Assembly: GCF_026810365.1 (NCBI RefSeq)
Contig: NZ_CP113948.1
Coordinates: 955,001-1,019,000, forward strand
Direction of reading: 5' to 3'
DNA: 64,000 nt
Source of the DNA: Flavobacterium praedii
GTDB taxonomy: Bacteria > Bacteroidota > Bacteroidia > Flavobacteriales > Flavobacteriaceae
How positions within the stretch are numbered: the first letter of the stretch is position 1; each line of letters begins with the position of its first letter. This document shows, piece by piece, positions 24,705 to 33,209 of this stretch. The notes beneath the pieces are model-generated. The model was not told the origin of the DNA, did not search any database, and saw only the letters and a program-made list of their open reading frames with translations. The position numbers and the translations under genes are program-made.

Positions 24705-26243
24705 TTAATCGGCTTCGTTCATGATTTTTTCACGATATTTTTTTCCGATTAACAGGGTCATTTTTAGTTTGTAATCGTCCATCAGCCATTCTCTGTAATT
24801 CTTGCTGCATTGGCTAAGGCATTTTGAAAAACGTTTGACGCGGTATTCAATATCGGCTTCTAATTCTCTTGAAAGTGCTTTAGCTTCATTTAATTCTTCG
24901 GTATTGTCTACGCACATAGCGGCGTGTTGATCTATCGATTTTTCTAGAACCACTTTAGATCTTAAATTTTGAGCGATGACCAATTTATGTTCTTCGTCTA
25001 CATCAAAAGTTACATCTTCGGTTTTTGGAAATTTGGCACGCAATTCAGGAGGCATAGTGTACTTAAAATGCAATTCTATTTCGCTATCATCTCTTAAGTT
25101 TTCTAAGTAAAATTCTGGAGATTTAAAGATATGTTGCCAATTGATTGGGTCACTCCATAGTCCAAAACGAGCAGCATTATTTCCTAAATCAATAACATAG
25201 AATTCATCTTTGTTGGGTAGTTTTCGTGAACCACGTCCAATCATTTGATAATATAAGGTCAATGATTTTGTGGCCCTATTTAATATTATGGTTTCTACAG
25301 TTGGTTCATCAAAACCGGTGGTAAGAATACCAACAGATGTCAAAATTGCATCTGGTGTGTGCTTGAACCAATGTAAAATTTCTTTTCGTTCTTCGTTACT
25401 GCTAGTATTGTCTAAGTGACGAATGGCATAGCCTGCTTCTCTAAAAGTTTCATATACATATAAAGATGTATTGATACCATTATTAAAAATTAAGGTTTTT
25501 TTACCTAAAGATTTCTCGGTATAGGCGTGCAATAATTTTTCTTGCATGGCCATATTGGTATATAAATCATCGGATGATTTTACGGTATAATCTCCGTTGA
25601 TACCTACTTTTAATGATGTTAATCCCACATCATAACTATAGGTAACGGCTTTTGCCAAGAAACCATTTTCGATTAATGAACTGATGGTGTCTCCTACGAT
25701 TAATTCATCGTAGCTTTCGTGCATGGGTAATTTTATGTTTGAGCTCAATGGTGTTGCAGTCACTCCAAGTATGAATGCATTTTTGAAAGAGCTCAATAAT
25801 TTTCTGAAAGAGTTGTAATGTGCCTCATCAATAATAACTAAACCGATATTATCCAAATGAAGTTTTTCGTCATTAATTCGATTTTTTAAAGTTTCTACCA
25901 TCGCCACAAAACAAGAAAAGTCATTCTGGTCTGGAAGTTCTTTTACTTTGCTGTTGATGATTTTATTTTTTACGTCGAATCCTTTTAACATTTTTGAAGT
26001 TTGCTTACACAATTCAATACGATGTGTAAGCACCACCACTTTTTTGTTGTGTTGGGATAAATAACGACGAACGATTTCAGAAAAAATCACTGTTTTTCCT
26101 CCACCTGTTGGCAATTGATATAATAAATGGTGTTTTGCAGGGGCATTGTCTATTCGCTCAAATATGGCGTCAATGTCTCCTTGTTGGTAAGCGTAAAGTT
26201 CCTTTTTGACTTCAATTTCAATTTCTAAAGTGTCTTGATGCAT
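24705..26243 (-). CDS. DEAD/DEAH-box helicase, SSL2/UvrB-like superfamily II
   Basis: 512 aa. Motif I 'QLPTGGGKTVIF' (about 46), motif II 'IIDEAHYNSF' (DEAH), motif III 'GVTATPL', and motif VI 'QMIGRGSRKL' place it among the ComFA/SSL2-like DNA or RNA helicases rather than DEAD-box proteins. The C-terminal 110 residues are charged and helical with no domain I recognise. Fairly common in Bacteroidota as a free-standing helicase; substrate unknown. A TATTTTTG -7 box lies 31 bases upstream. Confidence 0.85.
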   Translation of the reverse strand: MHQDTLEIEIEVKKELYAYQQGDIDAIFERIDNAPAKHHLLYQLPTGGGKTVIFSEIVRRYLSQHNKKVVVLTHRIELCKQTSKMLKGFDVKNKIINSKVKELPDQNDFSCFVAMVETLKNRINDEKLHLDNIGLVIIDEAHYNSFRKLLSSFKNAFILGVTATPLSSNIKLPMHESYDELIVGDTISSLIENGFLAKAVTYSYDVGLTSLKVGINGDYTVKSSDDLYTNMAMQEKLLHAYTEKSLGKKTLIFNNGINTSLYVYETFREAGYAIRHLDNTSSNEERKEILHWFKHTPDAILTSVGILTTGFDEPTVETIILNRATKSLTLYYQMIGRGSRKLPNKDEFYVIDLGNNAARFGLWSDPINWQHIFKSPEFYLENLRDDSEIELHFKYTMPPELRAKFPKTEDVTFDVDEEHKLVIAQNLRSKVVLEKSIDQHAAMCVDNTEELNEAKALSRELEADIEYRVKRFSKCLSQCSKNYREWLMDDYKLKMTLLIGKKYREKIMNEAD

Positions 26244-26273
26244 TGTGAATTTTTGGATTTTTGCAAAAATACG

Positions 26274-26281
26274 CCTAAAAA
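26274..26281 (-). promoter_or_regulatory. Predicted helicase promoter -7 box
   Basis: TATTTTTG on the minus strand with TTTG about 23 bases upstream, 31 bases before the ATG at 26243. Confidence 0.5.
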
Positions 26282-26352
26282 ACAGTTATTCAGCCAAATT
26301 TTTTTAAAAATATATAGGACAGATTAATTAAAATTGATTCTAAATTTAACAT

Positions 26353-26886
26353 TTAGTCCTCTAGAAGTTCGATATTTGTTTTGAAATCAGCGACATTCTT
26401 CCATTTTTGGGTTAAAGTTTCATTGGTAATAGCAATTAATCGGCTTTTAAAATCAGTGATAATTCCGTTTGAAATGATGAATTTTATGGCCTGTTCGAAA
26501 GAGTTGAAGATACTTTTATAAAATAATTCTTGTTTTATTGTGTTTTCTGAAGCAAAAGTTTGAGCAATTTCGATGTTATAAAGCATCACATCAGCAATAA
26601 CAAATGGGTCTACACCTAAAAGAATAAAATGCTTGATGTATTTTTGTGCTACAGAACGTCGCATTTTTGGTTTCTTTCTTCTTCCTTTTGTTTGCAGTGG
26701 AAAATATTCATGGGAAATTTTGAGTTTGCATTCCTGTAATAAAGTTTCCTCCTTTGGGTTGAAGACAAAATTGTAATACACCTTTACAGGACTGAACTTT
26801 TCATACAATTCCAGAATTTGTTCTTCCAATTGCTCTTTATTAAGTTCATTCAAATATTTTTTTAAATCGCGCTTGCTCATTTTCAA
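26353..26886 (-). CDS. DUF6155 family protein
   Basis: 177 aa, cytosolic and helical. The opening 'MSKRDLKKYLNELNKEQLEEQI' segment (ATG either 26886 or two codons later) and the basic 'KGRRKKPKMRRSVAQKYIKHF' stretch resemble the DUF6155 family. No catalytic motif is evident; the basic patch may bind nucleic acid (inference). A TACTTTTG -7 box lies about 15 bases before the start. Confidence 0.7.
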   Translation of the reverse strand: MKMSKRDLKKYLNELNKEQLEEQILELYEKFSPVKVYYNFVFNPKEETLLQECKLKISHEYFPLQTKGRRKKPKMRRSVAQKYIKHFILLGVDPFVIADVMLYNIEIAQTFASENTIKQELFYKSIFNSFEQAIKFIISNGIITDFKSRLIAITNETLTQKWKNVADFKTNIELLED

Positions 26887-26898
26887 AGTTTAAGAATA

Positions 26899-26906
26899 CA
26901 AAAGTA
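26899..26906 (-). promoter_or_regulatory. Predicted DUF6155 promoter -7 box
   Basis: TACTTTTG on the minus strand fits TAnnTTTG and sits close to the start codon at 26886. Confidence 0.45.
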
Positions 26907-26984
26907 ATTTACTTTGTTAATCAATACAGCAATAATCAATGTTATTACCTAATTTTGCCTTCTTTAATTGTAAAAAAACGACAA

Positions 26985-27260
26985 ATGCTTAAAATTTTTA
27001 AAATTACTGCCATTTTAGAAGGCATCTCTTATTTGGTTTTATTTTCGAATATGCTTTTTATTAAGCCAACAAATATCGAACTTTACAAAACATTGTTGTA
27101 TCCCATCGGAATGAGTCATGGTGTATTATTTATAGGATACATTTTATTGGCTTTTTTGCTAAAAAAGGCTCAAAATTGGAATTTTAAAGTTTTCGGAATT
27201 ATATTGATTGCTTCGTTATTGCCGTTTGGAACTTTTTATATCGAGAAAAAATATTTGTAA
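26985..27260 (+). CDS. DUF3817 small membrane protein
   Basis: 91 aa from the ATG at 26985; an upstream extension to 26955 lacks a normal start. Three hydrophobic helices, with 'ILEGISYLVLF' and 'YPIGMSHGVLFIGYI' matching the DUF3817 (YdzA-like) family, whose His in helix two is conserved. Function unknown. It precedes mscS by 3 bases, so the two are cotranscribed. A TAATTTTG box lies at 26950-26957. Confidence 0.8.
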   Translation: MLKIFKITAILEGISYLVLFSNMLFIKPTNIELYKTLLYPIGMSHGVLFIGYILLAFLLKKAQNWNFKVFGIILIASLLPFGTFYIEKKYL

Positions 27261-27263
27261 AAC

Positions 27264-28520
27264 ATGAACAAAATCATCCAATTTATTTTTGAATTTCTTT
27301 ACCCTATTTTTAGAAATTGGGGTATGAGTAGAAGTGCGTCAACTTATTGGAGTTTATTTTTTAATACTATTTTATTGTGTTTTTTGGCGTATGGTCTATA
27401 TGTAGTATTCCGATTTATATTGGTAACTATTATGGCACTCGTTGCTCAAAGAACCAAAACTAAGTTTGATGATTTATTAGTAAGCAATAAAACAGCTAAG
27501 TACATTGCTTATCTTTTTCCATTATTTTTTGTCTACAAATCGGTTCCAGTACTACTAGAAAAATTTGAATATTGGGAAAGTATTTTTGGAAAAACTGTTG
27601 GGGTTTACATCGTATTGCTTATTTTATGGATTATAAGAACTATTTTTAATTCCTTACGCGATTATTTAAAATTAATTACGCGTTACAGTGATAAACCTAT
27701 TGATAGTTTTATTCAGGTAATTATGATTGTGCTTTGGATGTTTGGAATTGCATTGATTATTTCTAAACTCTTTGATATTGATCAAAAGGAATTATTAACT
27801 ATACTTGGAGCGGTTTCTGCAGTAATTATTTTAGTTTTCAGAGATACTATTTTGGGTTTTGTAGCAAGCGTTCAAGTAGCCATAAATGATATGGTGCGAA
27901 TTGGCGATTGGATTACCATGGATCGTTATGGTGCTGATGGGGATGTGATCGAAATCAATTTGGCTACCGTGAAAGTTCGAAATTTTGACAATACAACCAC
28001 TACGATTCCAACCTATAGTTTGAGTTCCGACTCTTTTCAGAACTGGCGAGGAATGCTCAATTCAGACGGCAGACGTATCAAAAGACATATCATTATAAAA
28101 GCCAGTAGTATTCGATTCTTGGAAGATCAAGAACTTATTGATTTGAAAAAAATAGATCTTTTAAGCACTTATATTGATCTTCGAAAAACTGAAATTGACA
28201 ACTACAATCGAGGTCATAAAATTGATAAAAGTTTGGCTATAAATGGTCGAAACTTGACAAATCTTGGATTGTTTCGAAAATACATTACCCAATACTTACA
28301 GCAATATCCAGGATTAAATAAAGATATGCTGATGCTTTGCAGGCAATTACAACCAACTCCTTATGGTGTTCCTCTAGAAATTTATGCTTTTTCTAAAGAC
28401 AAACGTTTTGAGAATTACGAATACATTCAAGCTGATATATTTGATCATATCATTGCTTCGATTACCTATTTTGATTTGGAAATTTTTGTTATGCCTTCTG
28501 AAAATATAGTAAAATCTTAG
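27264..28520 (+). CDS. Mechanosensitive ion channel, MscS family
   Basis: 418 aa. Several N-terminal helices (about 25-160) lead to the MscS pore helix and beta domain: 'DQKELLTILGAVSAVIILVFRDTILGF', interrupted for brevity, then 'INDMVRIGDWITMDRYGADGDVIEIN' region and 'TIPTYSLSSDSFQNW'. This is the longer YbdG-like subgroup (ring-like beta domain with an insertion before the C-terminal part) rather than the small MscS. It would release solutes on hypo-osmotic shock. Follows a DUF3817 gene with a 3-base gap. Confidence 0.87.
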   Translation: MNKIIQFIFEFLYPIFRNWGMSRSASTYWSLFFNTILLCFLAYGLYVVFRFILVTIMALVAQRTKTKFDDLLVSNKTAKYIAYLFPLFFVYKSVPVLLEKFEYWESIFGKTVGVYIVLLILWIIRTIFNSLRDYLKLITRYSDKPIDSFIQVIMIVLWMFGIALIISKLFDIDQKELLTILGAVSAVIILVFRDTILGFVASVQVAINDMVRIGDWITMDRYGADGDVIEINLATVKVRNFDNTTTTIPTYSLSSDSFQNWRGMLNSDGRRIKRHIIIKASSIRFLEDQELIDLKKIDLLSTYIDLRKTEIDNYNRGHKIDKSLAINGRNLTNLGLFRKYITQYLQQYPGLNKDMLMLCRQLQPTPYGVPLEIYAFSKDKRFENYEYIQADIFDHIIASITYFDLEIFVMPSENIVKS

Positions 28521-28563
28521 CAGTATTTTCTAAGATGAGTAACATTTAATTTTAACCATTTAA

Positions 28564-28611
28564 GAAATATAAGTTCATTTTAGCCGGGTAAAAAACAATA
28601 ACTTATATTTC
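28564..28611. repeat. 12-bp inverted repeat after mscS
   Basis: GAAATATAAGTT (28564-28575) and AACTTATATTTC (28600-28611) are perfect inverted repeats around a 24-base loop. There is no adjacent T-run. It lies between convergent mscS and the thioesterase gene and could act as a weak terminator. Confidence 0.4.
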
Positions 28612-28706
28612 ATTTGGGGTTAACCTTTTCAGTCCAATCTACTTTATTGATACGTTAGGGCGCATTTTTTATTATCCATCAGAATTGTAGTCTCTTAGTC
28701 TCTTTT

Positions 28707-29093
28707 TTACCCTATCCTATCTTTTACATACTCAATCTCCGTTTTTCCATGGGCTTTTGGTTTTCCATCAACTCCTAAATTGACCATAGTCGTACTGTCA
28801 ATAGTGATGATTGTTTCACGTGTCATCATATTTCTGGCTTCGCAAATTAATTCTATCGAACTACGACCAAATTTAACCACATCAATACCAATTTCTATAA
28901 TATCCCCTTGTCTTGCAGAGCTTCTAAAATTGATTTCCGACATGTGTTTGGTAACTATTCTGGAATTTTCGAGTTGGATGATGGTATATAAAGCCAGCTC
29001 TTCATCAATCCAAGCCAATAATTTTCCACCAAATAAAGTGCCGTTAGGGTTTAAGTCTTCTGGTTTTACCCATTTTCTAGTATGAAATCTCAT
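28707..29093 (-). CDS. Acyl-CoA thioesterase, hotdog fold (YciA/BACH type)
   Basis: 128 aa, one 4HBT hotdog domain. The active-site stretch 'NPNGTLFGGKLLAWIDE' has Asn, Gly-Gly and Asp in the positions used by YciA-like acyl-CoA thioesterases, and 'VTKHMSEINFRSSARQGD' carries the following strand. It would hydrolyse medium or long acyl-CoAs in the cytosol. Stand-alone gene, divergent from the 133-aa unknown gene. Confidence 0.85.
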   Translation of the reverse strand: MRFHTRKWVKPEDLNPNGTLFGGKLLAWIDEELALYTIIQLENSRIVTKHMSEINFRSSARQGDIIEIGIDVVKFGRSSIELICEARNMMTRETIITIDSTTMVNLGVDGKPKAHGKTEIEYVKDRIG

Positions 29094-29163
29094 AATTTTT
29101 TATTTAATAATGCTAAAATAAGATATTACTAACAGTAATTTTTATATTTTTAAAGAAAAAAAG

Positions 29164-29565
29164 ATGAATCAGAGAGATCAATTAATCAAAGAAATTCGAG
29201 GAGAATCATTAGGAAATGTGAGTAATCAGTCATCTTCAGATGAATTATTTCAAAATGAGGTACTTAGGCCTATATTGAAATTTCAAAATGATTTGTTTAT
29301 TGCTTCTTTTTTAAATTACATCAGTAAATACAAAAGAGATTTTTATACTAAAACAGTCGAAAATAAATTGGCAATTATAGAAAATGCCATTCAAAAAGAC
29401 ATCAAATTTCGAAATGCTTTAAAAGGAATGATTATCGCATTGTTTACTACGGATGAATACTCACTTTATATCCAAAATTCTTCAAGTCTTAACAAAAGAA
29501 TGATGAATTTATTAATTGAACGATTAAAAAGTCAAGTACAGTTATTTGAAAATTTGGAGCATTAA
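29164..29565 (+). CDS. Unknown helical protein
   Basis: 133 aa, not recognised. No signal peptide or transmembrane segment. Predicted all-helical with a Ser/Asn-rich linker at residues 15-27 and a basic middle (YKRDFYTKTVENKL). It looks like a real gene because of an ATG close after a TA-rich spacer, good flavobacterial codon use and a clean bidirectional terminator 55 bases downstream. Function cannot be suggested. Confidence 0.6.
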   Translation: MNQRDQLIKEIRGESLGNVSNQSSSDELFQNEVLRPILKFQNDLFIASFLNYISKYKRDFYTKTVENKLAIIENAIQKDIKFRNALKGMIIALFTTDEYSLYIQNSSSLNKRMMNLLIERLKSQVQLFENLEH

Positions 29566-29619
29566 AGAAAGTGAAATTTAAAACATATTCCTCTTCTTTT
29601 TTTAAATTAAATAAAACAA

Positions 29620-29652
29620 AAAGGCTCAAACTTTAAATCAGTTTGAGCCTTT
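29620..29652. terminator. Bidirectional rho-independent terminator
   Basis: AAAGGCTCAAAC (29620-29631) and GTTTGAGCCTTT (29641-29652), a perfect 12-bp stem with a 9-base loop and flanking A and T runs, between convergent genes ending at 29565 and 29672. Confidence 0.9.
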
Positions 29653-29671
29653 CTTTTAATATGTAAAAACT

Positions 29672-32600
29672 TTATTTTTTAATAATTTTTTGTTTGTATT
29701 CTTGTCCGTTTTCAAAACGAATTTGAATAAAATACAAGCCATTATTTAAGTTACTCATATCTATAGTATTGTTAACCGCTTTTCCAGCTTGAATCATAAT
29801 ACCATTAATAGATAAGATTTGATAATCTAAAACTGCTGAACTTGAAGATACTTGCAGTTGGCTGCTTACCGGATTTGGAAATATAGAAATGGATGTTGTT
29901 TCTGTTAAGGTCTCTTTTGCTAAACTCAATTTAGCAGTACTAGCACCCCATGTATAAGAATATCCATTTGTTTTGTTTAATAAATCTGCCGTTTGATTAG
30001 CAGTACCACTAGATCCATTATTAAAAATTAAATTGATAGATGTTGGGCCAGTTATGGTATATTTATAAAAACCATTAACGTCTGCTACCATAGCAATTCC
30101 AGGCCAAGTTGTATTTGCAACACTTCCGGCAGGAACGGCATTCCAATAATGTACTTTTGGCACTCCAGTCCAAGTTGTTGGTGGTTTAAAATAAACTGTT
30201 AAAGTTGGTACAGTTACAAAAGTATACACTTCTGTTTTCACGGCAGAAGAAGTACCGACAGTATTTATGACCAATGCTTTTACAGTAGTATTTGCAGTAA
30301 TTGAGAACGTTTTTGCTCCAACAGCTGATGGTGAAGATGTCGTTGGTGTTGTCCCATCCAATGTGTAATAAATTGTTGATGTATTTACATTGGCAGTCAA
30401 TACTACATTAACTGTTGTTCCTGTAGTAAAGGTACCTCCAGCAGATACGATTGTTAAATCAGGTGCAATTATAGGACATCTATTAGTTGGTTCAGTTGCA
30501 AGCCATGCATTATCATAATATTTGATTCCTGCAGTAGCTGTTAAATCGGCAGTTTTTAAAGTCCCGTCATTGAATATCAAGTTAGTTGCACTTACTGTAG
30601 ATGGGAAAGTATATTTATACCAATCGCCACAGTCTTGTGTCATTGCAACTCCAGGCCAAGTTACAACTGGAGCTGTACCAGTTGGTGCCCAATAGTAGAC
30701 TTTTACAGCTGCATTCCAATTTGTTGGTTTTTTGAAGTAAACAGTAAATGTGGTTGGTGTTGTAAAATTATAAACTTCAGTTTTTACAGCAGACGAAATT
30801 CCAGTAGTATTTTTAACAAATGCCTTTAGAGTTGTATTTACAGTAATGGTAATTGTTTTTGTACCAACTGCAGACGGTGATGTAGTACTTGGCGTTGTGC
30901 CATCCACAGTATAATAAATTGTGGATGTATTTACATTTGCAGTCAAAACTGTTGTAATTGTAGATCCAGTTGTAAATGTTCCTCCAGCTTGAGAGATCGT
31001 GAAATCTGGAGCAATGATAGGACATCTGTCAACAGGTTCTGCACTTAACCATGCGTTGTCGTAATATTTGATTCCTGCAGTAGCAGTCAAATCGGCTGTT
31101 TTTAAAGTGCCGTCATTGAATAACAAGTTTGTTGCACTCACAGTTGAAGGAAAGGTGTATTTGTACCAGTCACCACAATCTTGCGTCATAGCAACTCCTG
31201 GCCATGTTACAACTGGCGCTGTTCCTGTTGGTGTCCAATAATATACTTTTACAGCAGCATTCCAATTGGTTGGTTTTTTAAAATATACAGTAAAAGTAGG
31301 AGGAGTTCCAAAAGTATAAGTTTCAGTATAAACAGAAGAACTAACGTTAGCTGTATTTTTTACGAAAGCTTTTAATGTTGTATTTGCTGTAATTGCTAAA
31401 GTTTTTGTGCCAAGAGCAGAAGCAGAAGTTGTTGTAGGCACTGTACCATCAGTTGTATAATATATAGTTGAAGTTGCATTGTTGGCAGTTAAAACTACAT
31501 TGACAGCTGTTCCTGTGGTAAATGTTCCTCCTGGTTGTGAAATGGCTAAACTTGGAACATCTACTACATTTCCTTTGTCCCAAATAGCATAATCAGTTCC
31601 TGACGCTTTTAAAACCCATCCAGTACCTGGATTCCATAAACCTGGGCCAATTTTTACAGTTACTTTATTGTCTATAGTTGCAGAATAAAATGTTGAAGAA
31701 TTAGAAACAACAACACTACTATATGCATTTATTCCATTTGCTTTTCTAACGGCCAATATACTATTTATAGCAGTTTCATTAGCAGTATAAACAACTGTTA
31801 CCCCATCTTTTTTATAAGTTCCTCCATGATAATGTGGAAAAAATACACATGGAATACCTGGATGTGTAAGTATATAAGCATATGCTTTCATTATATTATC
31901 GTTAGATGTAAAACTACCAGCTTTTACAAAGGTATCATGATTGTCTACAAACGTAACCGATTTATCAGCATAACCAAATTGACCCGCTAAACCTGGATTT
32001 CCGGCTAATACACTGTAGTTTCCATTATTAAACGCAGGTTGTAATGTATTATAATAAAGAGCAAAATCAAAAGCTGCTGATTTTTTACCTGCACCATCAA
32101 TCCATGTTTTTAAATTATTGATGTTTCCATCCCAATATTCACCTACTGAAGCATAAGGAGTAGAAGAAGAAATATAATCTCCAAAATAACTAGCAGAAAA
32201 TCCTTTTGCTACATCCCATCTCCAACTATCAAAGCCTAAAGCTTTTAATCGAGTTAAATACTCTTTTACTCCAGTTTGAACTTGAATATTAGTATGATCT
32301 AAATCTCTTGCACCATTAAAATCTTCTCCTGTATCAGCATTACCACAAGGCTTAACACCTGTTATGGTTACAAAATTGGCCTCATCACTATTTGTAATTG
32401 AACTGCAATCCCAAGTTGGATTTGTAAAATCAGTCCAATTAGTACTTCCAGCTCTATGATTGACAACAATATCAGCCATAGGGTGAATTTTAGGAGAACT
32501 TGTATTTAAAGTAGTTAAAAGCGTTCTTAATTGTGCCTCAGAACCATAAGAAGTCTGAGTAAAATTAAACAACTCTGTAGGTATATATCCTACTCCACCC

Positions 32601-32851
32601 GTTGATTTGCTTGGAGGTGGTAACCATATAAGATTAAAACCAGCAGCAGCATATCCAGCAGCACGGTTATTTAAATAATTGTACAATCCACCTTCTGCAA
32701 CAACTGAAGGCTGGGTATGCACATCCCATCCAAAAGACTGTAGCATAACATCATTCACATTTGCCGATGATTGTGCTTTTATAGTCATAACAGATGAACA
32801 AAAAAACAATACAAATAGTAGTGTTTTTTTTAATAATAAAATATTTTTCAT
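29672..32851 (-). CDS. Secreted alpha-amylase with repeated starch-binding modules and T9SS sorting domain
   Basis: 1059 aa. Signal peptide 1-27. GH13 catalytic domain about 30-430: region I 'ADIVVNH', nucleophile Asp213 in 'SWRWDVAKG', acid/base Glu238 in 'VGEYWDG', and 'FVDNHD' near 307. Then three alternating pairs of a chitobiase-C-like Ig domain ('STIYYTTDGT') and a CBM26-like starch-binding module starting near residues 519, 700 and 882 ('VYFKKPTNWN' and variants). The C-terminal 75 residues ('SIFPNPVSSQLQVSS' to 'QKIIKK') are a type A T9SS sorting domain, so the enzyme is sent to the cell surface or medium. It should bind and cut raw starch. Modules one and two are almost identical. 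Confidence 0.93.
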   Translation of the reverse strand: MKNILLLKKTLLFVLFFCSSVMTIKAQSSANVNDVMLQSFGWDVHTQPSVVAEGGLYNYLNNRAAGYAAAGFNLIWLPPPSKSTGGVGYIPTELFNFTQTSYGSEAQLRTLLTTLNTSSPKIHPMADIVVNHRAGSTNWTDFTNPTWDCSSITNSDEANFVTITGVKPCGNADTGEDFNGARDLDHTNIQVQTGVKEYLTRLKALGFDSWRWDVAKGFSASYFGDYISSSTPYASVGEYWDGNINNLKTWIDGAGKKSAAFDFALYYNTLQPAFNNGNYSVLAGNPGLAGQFGYADKSVTFVDNHDTFVKAGSFTSNDNIMKAYAYILTHPGIPCVFFPHYHGGTYKKDGVTVVYTANETAINSILAVRKANGINAYSSVVVSNSSTFYSATIDNKVTVKIGPGLWNPGTGWVLKASGTDYAIWDKGNVVDVPSLAISQPGGTFTTGTAVNVVLTANNATSTIYYTTDGTVPTTTSASALGTKTLAITANTTLKAFVKNTANVSSSVYTETYTFGTPPTFTVYFKKPTNWNAAVKVYYWTPTGTAPVVTWPGVAMTQDCGDWYKYTFPSTVSATNLLFNDGTLKTADLTATAGIKYYDNAWLSAEPVDRCPIIAPDFTISQAGGTFTTGSTITTVLTANVNTSTIYYTVDGTTPSTTSPSAVGTKTITITVNTTLKAFVKNTTGISSAVKTEVYNFTTPTTFTVYFKKPTNWNAAVKVYYWAPTGTAPVVTWPGVAMTQDCGDWYKYTFPSTVSATNLIFNDGTLKTADLTATAGIKYYDNAWLATEPTNRCPIIAPDLTIVSAGGTFTTGTTVNVVLTANVNTSTIYYTLDGTTPTTSSPSAVGAKTFSITANTTVKALVINTVGTSSAVKTEVYTFVTVPTLTVYFKPPTTWTGVPKVHYWNAVPAGSVANTTWPGIAMVADVNGFYKYTITGPTSINLIFNNGSSGTANQTADLLNKTNGYSYTWGASTAKLSLAKETLTETTSISIFPNPVSSQLQVSSSSAVLDYQILSINGIMIQAGKAVNNTIDMSNLNNGLYFIQIRFENGQEYKQKIIKK

Positions 32852-33114
32852 AAAGTTAATTTGGGTTAATAAAGTATGAAATTAACAAATTATTCGTATA
32901 ATTTTTACTATATATATTATTTAAATCATGGTTTTTTAAAGTTATCACAACTCTATCGTTGTAGTGAAGTTGAATGTTAATAAATTATTATGAAAATATT
33001 TAAGTGAGTGAATTTCAATAAACTAAAAATCGATCAAATTGTTTTCTTTATGAGTAATTAACCCAAATGATAGAATTCAAAATTATGGGTTATATCATTT
33101 TAATTTTAAACAAA

Positions 33115-33151
33115 AAAAATGCTCAAACTTTTATTTTGTTTGAGCATTTTT
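33115..33151 (-). terminator. Rho-independent terminator of the M1 peptidase gene
   Basis: AAAAATGCTCAAAC (33115-33128) and GTTTGAGCATTTTT (33138-33151), 14-bp perfect stem, 9-base loop. The remainder of 32852-33209 is AT-rich and contains the amylase promoter region; I see no gene there. Confidence 0.9.
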
Positions 33152-33209
33152 AAACTTTCAAGATTAAAAAAAGTTGCTTTTTAATCTAAGTATTTGACCA
33201 ATAAGATTC

